NCBI GenBank assembly: GCA_902802945.1
Contig: CADCOC010000025.1
Location: forward strand, 1 to 37,227
DNA length: 37,227 nucleotides
Direction: 5' to 3'
Source: an uncultured bacterium
GTDB lineage: Bacteria; Verrucomicrobiota; Kiritimatiellia; RFP12; UBA1067
A program made the position numbers and the translations under genes. Position 1 is the stretch's first letter; each line of letters starts with the position of its first letter. Of the stretch, positions 35,835 through 37,227 are shown one piece after another. A model generated the notes under the pieces. The model made no database searches and had not been told where the DNA came from. It worked only from the letters and a program-made list of their open reading frames with translations.

Positions 35835-37227
35835 GAAAGTCCGCTTCCATACTCTCCGCGCTTGCCATCGCGGCGCTTCCGACATCGCCCTGCGCGGGGG
35901 CGATTGGGGATATGTGGGTGGATGACGCGATTGCGAATCAGGACATCTCCCTCCTCCCCGCTATATACTGCGACGGCGGATTCCAGTACGGGTTGTGGCA
36001 AGAGCCGCTACTCTACTCGGCGGCGAAGTTCAATCCTCTCTTCAACTTCCCGATGCTGTTCCACTCGATCATGTGCCGGCTTTCCGACTACTGCGGAGCG
36101 GATTTCGATCAATACGACACGAACGAACAACAAACGGAGTTCCCCGGATGCGCGACGCCAGCCGAACGCGAGACGGCGGCGAAGACCCCGATTCCCACCA
36201 TCGGCGTGCGCGACAAGGCCAAAATGGTGGGCGGACTGGGCGTGTGCGGCAGGCCCTTCTGCTGCAGCCAGTTCCTGGAGGAGTTCCAGCCCGTATCCAT
36301 CAAAATGGCCAAGGTGCAGAATCTCAGCCTGAACCCCACCAAGATCTCCGGTACCTGCGGCAGACTCATGTGCTGCCTCAAGTACGAGCACGTGGGACGC
36401 GGCGGGTGCTTTGACGTGGAGGCGTGGCTGTCGTGCACCAACTGGGCCGACAGGCCGCATGGGTTCCACACGGCGAGAAACCCGTTCTCCGACCTCGGCG
36501 CGTTTCTCTACGACACCCTCTCGCCGCATTTCAGCGACATAGACTGGAGCGCGAAGGGAATCCCCGTGCCGGGGATGCAGTCCTATCCCGAATCGCTCTT
36601 CCTCACGAACAGCCCGAACTACGTCTCGTCCGAGGCCGTGCCGATTGCCGCGTCCAGTCCCGCGCTCCGCATCGAACCGTGGCGCAGGTCTTGGGAGGCG
36701 CTGGGCGGCCTTGCGTGCGTGGCATGGCATACCAATACGAACGTCTTTGAATATGAGGCCGTGGACGTGCGGTCGAACGGCGTCCTCTCCGTGGCGTGGA
36801 GTAACGAGTTCGTCACGGCGATGCGGACGTACATGGAGAACGGGCACCCCGCCATCGGCAACCGCGACTACTTCCCGACGAACGGCATGGGCGTCACGAA
36901 GAACCAGTACTCCGGCCCGCAGGGCTGGTACGGCGAGTCCGTGCGCCCGAACGACGGGTATCTCGACTACCAGCCGTCGTATATATTCGCGCGCGGCGTC
37001 TTTTGGCATACGAATATACCCGTGCCGCAGGACATCGAGTTTGACTGGACGGCCACCAACCTGAACGAGCGCGTGCTCGCGGCCCCCGTCTCAAACCGAA
37101 CTGAGGAGGCGTCGGTGTCGCTTGCGGCGACGTCCATCAAGAAGTGGAAGTACAGGAAGATAAACGAGATAGACGGCGGCACGACGCAAATATCCAACGG
37201 CACGGAAATCGTGGACTTCGGATGGGG
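35831..37227 (+). CDS. Signal-peptide-bearing tail-region protein with embedded RicT segment (3' end outside)
   Basis: At least 465 aa; open at the right edge. MRKSASILSALAIAALPTSP leads a Sec signal (likely cut after 24). Residues 1-123 are phage-like (YCDGGFQYGLWQEPLLYSAA), residues 124-187 are a RicT/YaaT segment, and residues after 190 are again phage-like with aromatic and NTN-rich parts (YEAVDVRSNGVLSVAWSNEF). The frame is kept through both junctions. The flanks use many NCG codons and the segment uses none. What the whole protein does is unknown; a distal tail or receptor-binding part is the likely place. Confidence 0.7.
   Translation, partial: MRKSASILSALAIAALPTSPCAGAIGDMWVDDAIANQDISLLPAIYCDGGFQYGLWQEPLLYSAAKFNPLFNFPMLFHSIMCRLSDYCGADFDQYDTNEQQTEFPGCATPAERETAAKTPIPTIGVRDKAKMVGGLGVCGRPFCCSQFLEEFQPVSIKMAKVQNLSLNPTKISGTCGRLMCCLKYEHVGRGGCFDVEAWLSCTNWADRPHGFHTARNPFSDLGAFLYDTLSPHFSDIDWSAKGIPVPGMQSYPESLFLTNSPNYVSSEAVPIAASSPALRIEPWRRSWEALGGLACVAWHTNTNVFEYEAVDVRSNGVLSVAWSNEFVTAMRTYMENGHPAIGNRDYFPTNGMGVTKNQYSGPQGWYGESVRPNDGYLDYQPSYIFARGVFWHTNIPVPQDIEFDWTATNLNERVLAAPVSNRTEEASVSLAATSIKKWKYRKINEIDGGTTQISNGTEIVDFGW
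36200..36391 (+). other. In-frame segment of RicT/YaaT (PSP1 family) inside the tail-region gene
   Basis: The reading GVRDKAKMVGGLGVCGRPFC, then FQPVSIKMAKVQNLSLNPTK and CGRLMCCLKYE match the most conserved part of RicT/YaaT (GVRDEAKMLGGIGxCGR..CCS.FL..F.PVSIKMAKxQNLSLNPTKISGxCGRLMCCLKYE). The cysteines correspond to those that in Bacillus RicT take part in Fe-S binding in the RicAFT complex. About 63 codons are present; the N-terminal PSP1 part is absent. No TCG, CCG, ACG or GCG codons occur, whereas they are dense on both sides, so the segment is foreign to this locus. Confidence 0.85.

Larger units (their letters stand above)
6230..37227 (+). mobile_element. Prophage (left part; continues past the window)
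   Basis: Starts at a tRNA-Val 3'-half duplication and continues with early control genes, replication genes, terminase, portal, protease/capsid, tail tube, tape measure and fibre genes, almost all on the plus strand. Terminase, gpW-like, portal and capsid order follows lambda. A tape measure plus tail-tube genes indicates a long-tailed (siphovirus-like) phage. The right end, lysis genes, integrase and intact attachment tRNA are not in the window. Confidence 0.9.

Noticed and set aside
1..37227. CRISPR array or insertion sequences
   Set aside because: No regularly spaced repeats, transposase genes or terminal inverted repeats seen on either strand.

Overview
The window joins a short stretch of bacterial chromosome (about 1-6230) to the left part of a tailed-phage prophage (about 6230 to beyond 37227). 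The DNA is GC-rich with many NCG codons. A Gfo/Idh/MocA oxidoreductase with a Tat-like leader and perfect sigma-54 promoters point to a Gram-negative host; a Verrucomicrobiota/Kiritimatiellota/Lentisphaerota gut bacterium is my best guess, not a proven assignment.

Chromosomal part, all minus strand: a perfect sigma-54 promoter (4485-4501) precedes a tightly overlapping six-gene operon. It encodes a 163-aa possibly ankyrin-like protein, a MoxR AAA+ ATPase, a VWA/HExxH (DUF2201-type) protein, a 59-aa protein, a single-HKD phospholipase-D-family nuclease and a DnaQ-like exonuclease. A second perfect sigma-54 promoter (73-89) follows and fires off the left edge. Upstream lies an oxidoreductase gene (4629-6008) with its own promoter, a terminator, and a scrap of a second PLD gene fused right behind its stop codon.

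Junction: the 3' half of a tRNA-Val(CAC) gene (6230-6275) without its 5' half marks the left attachment site. Prophage DNA lies to the right, so the intact tRNA and probably the integrase lie beyond the window.

Prophage, nearly all plus strand: (i) 6480-8200, a control region with an extended -10 promoter, three identical palindromic operators and ribbon-helix-helix proteins; (ii) 8200-12900, a train of overlapping small genes, including tandem paralogs and Lar-like and other zinc-knuckle microproteins; (iii) 12900-20200, replication and metabolism: a phage sliding clamp, PcfK-like and PcfJ-like proteins, HD and ASCH-like proteins, a replication accessory protein and a DnaB helicase; (iv) 20200-29400, packaging and head: terminase, gpW-like connector, lambda-type portal, a fused S78 protease/HK97 capsid protein, connectors and tail tube; (v) 29400-37227, tail: chaperone-position gene, tape measure, small tail proteins and a fibre, with several proteins carrying Sec signal peptides. 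No lysis genes, integrase or CI-like repressor are visible.

The most striking features are a roughly 63-codon piece of the conserved housekeeping protein RicT/YaaT (PSP1 family) set in frame inside the last, signal-peptide-bearing tail gene, with codon use unlike its surroundings; a minus-strand membrane-protein gene with its own promoter inside the tail operon; Sec signals on four structural-region proteins; and the sigma-54-controlled MoxR-VWA-nuclease operon.
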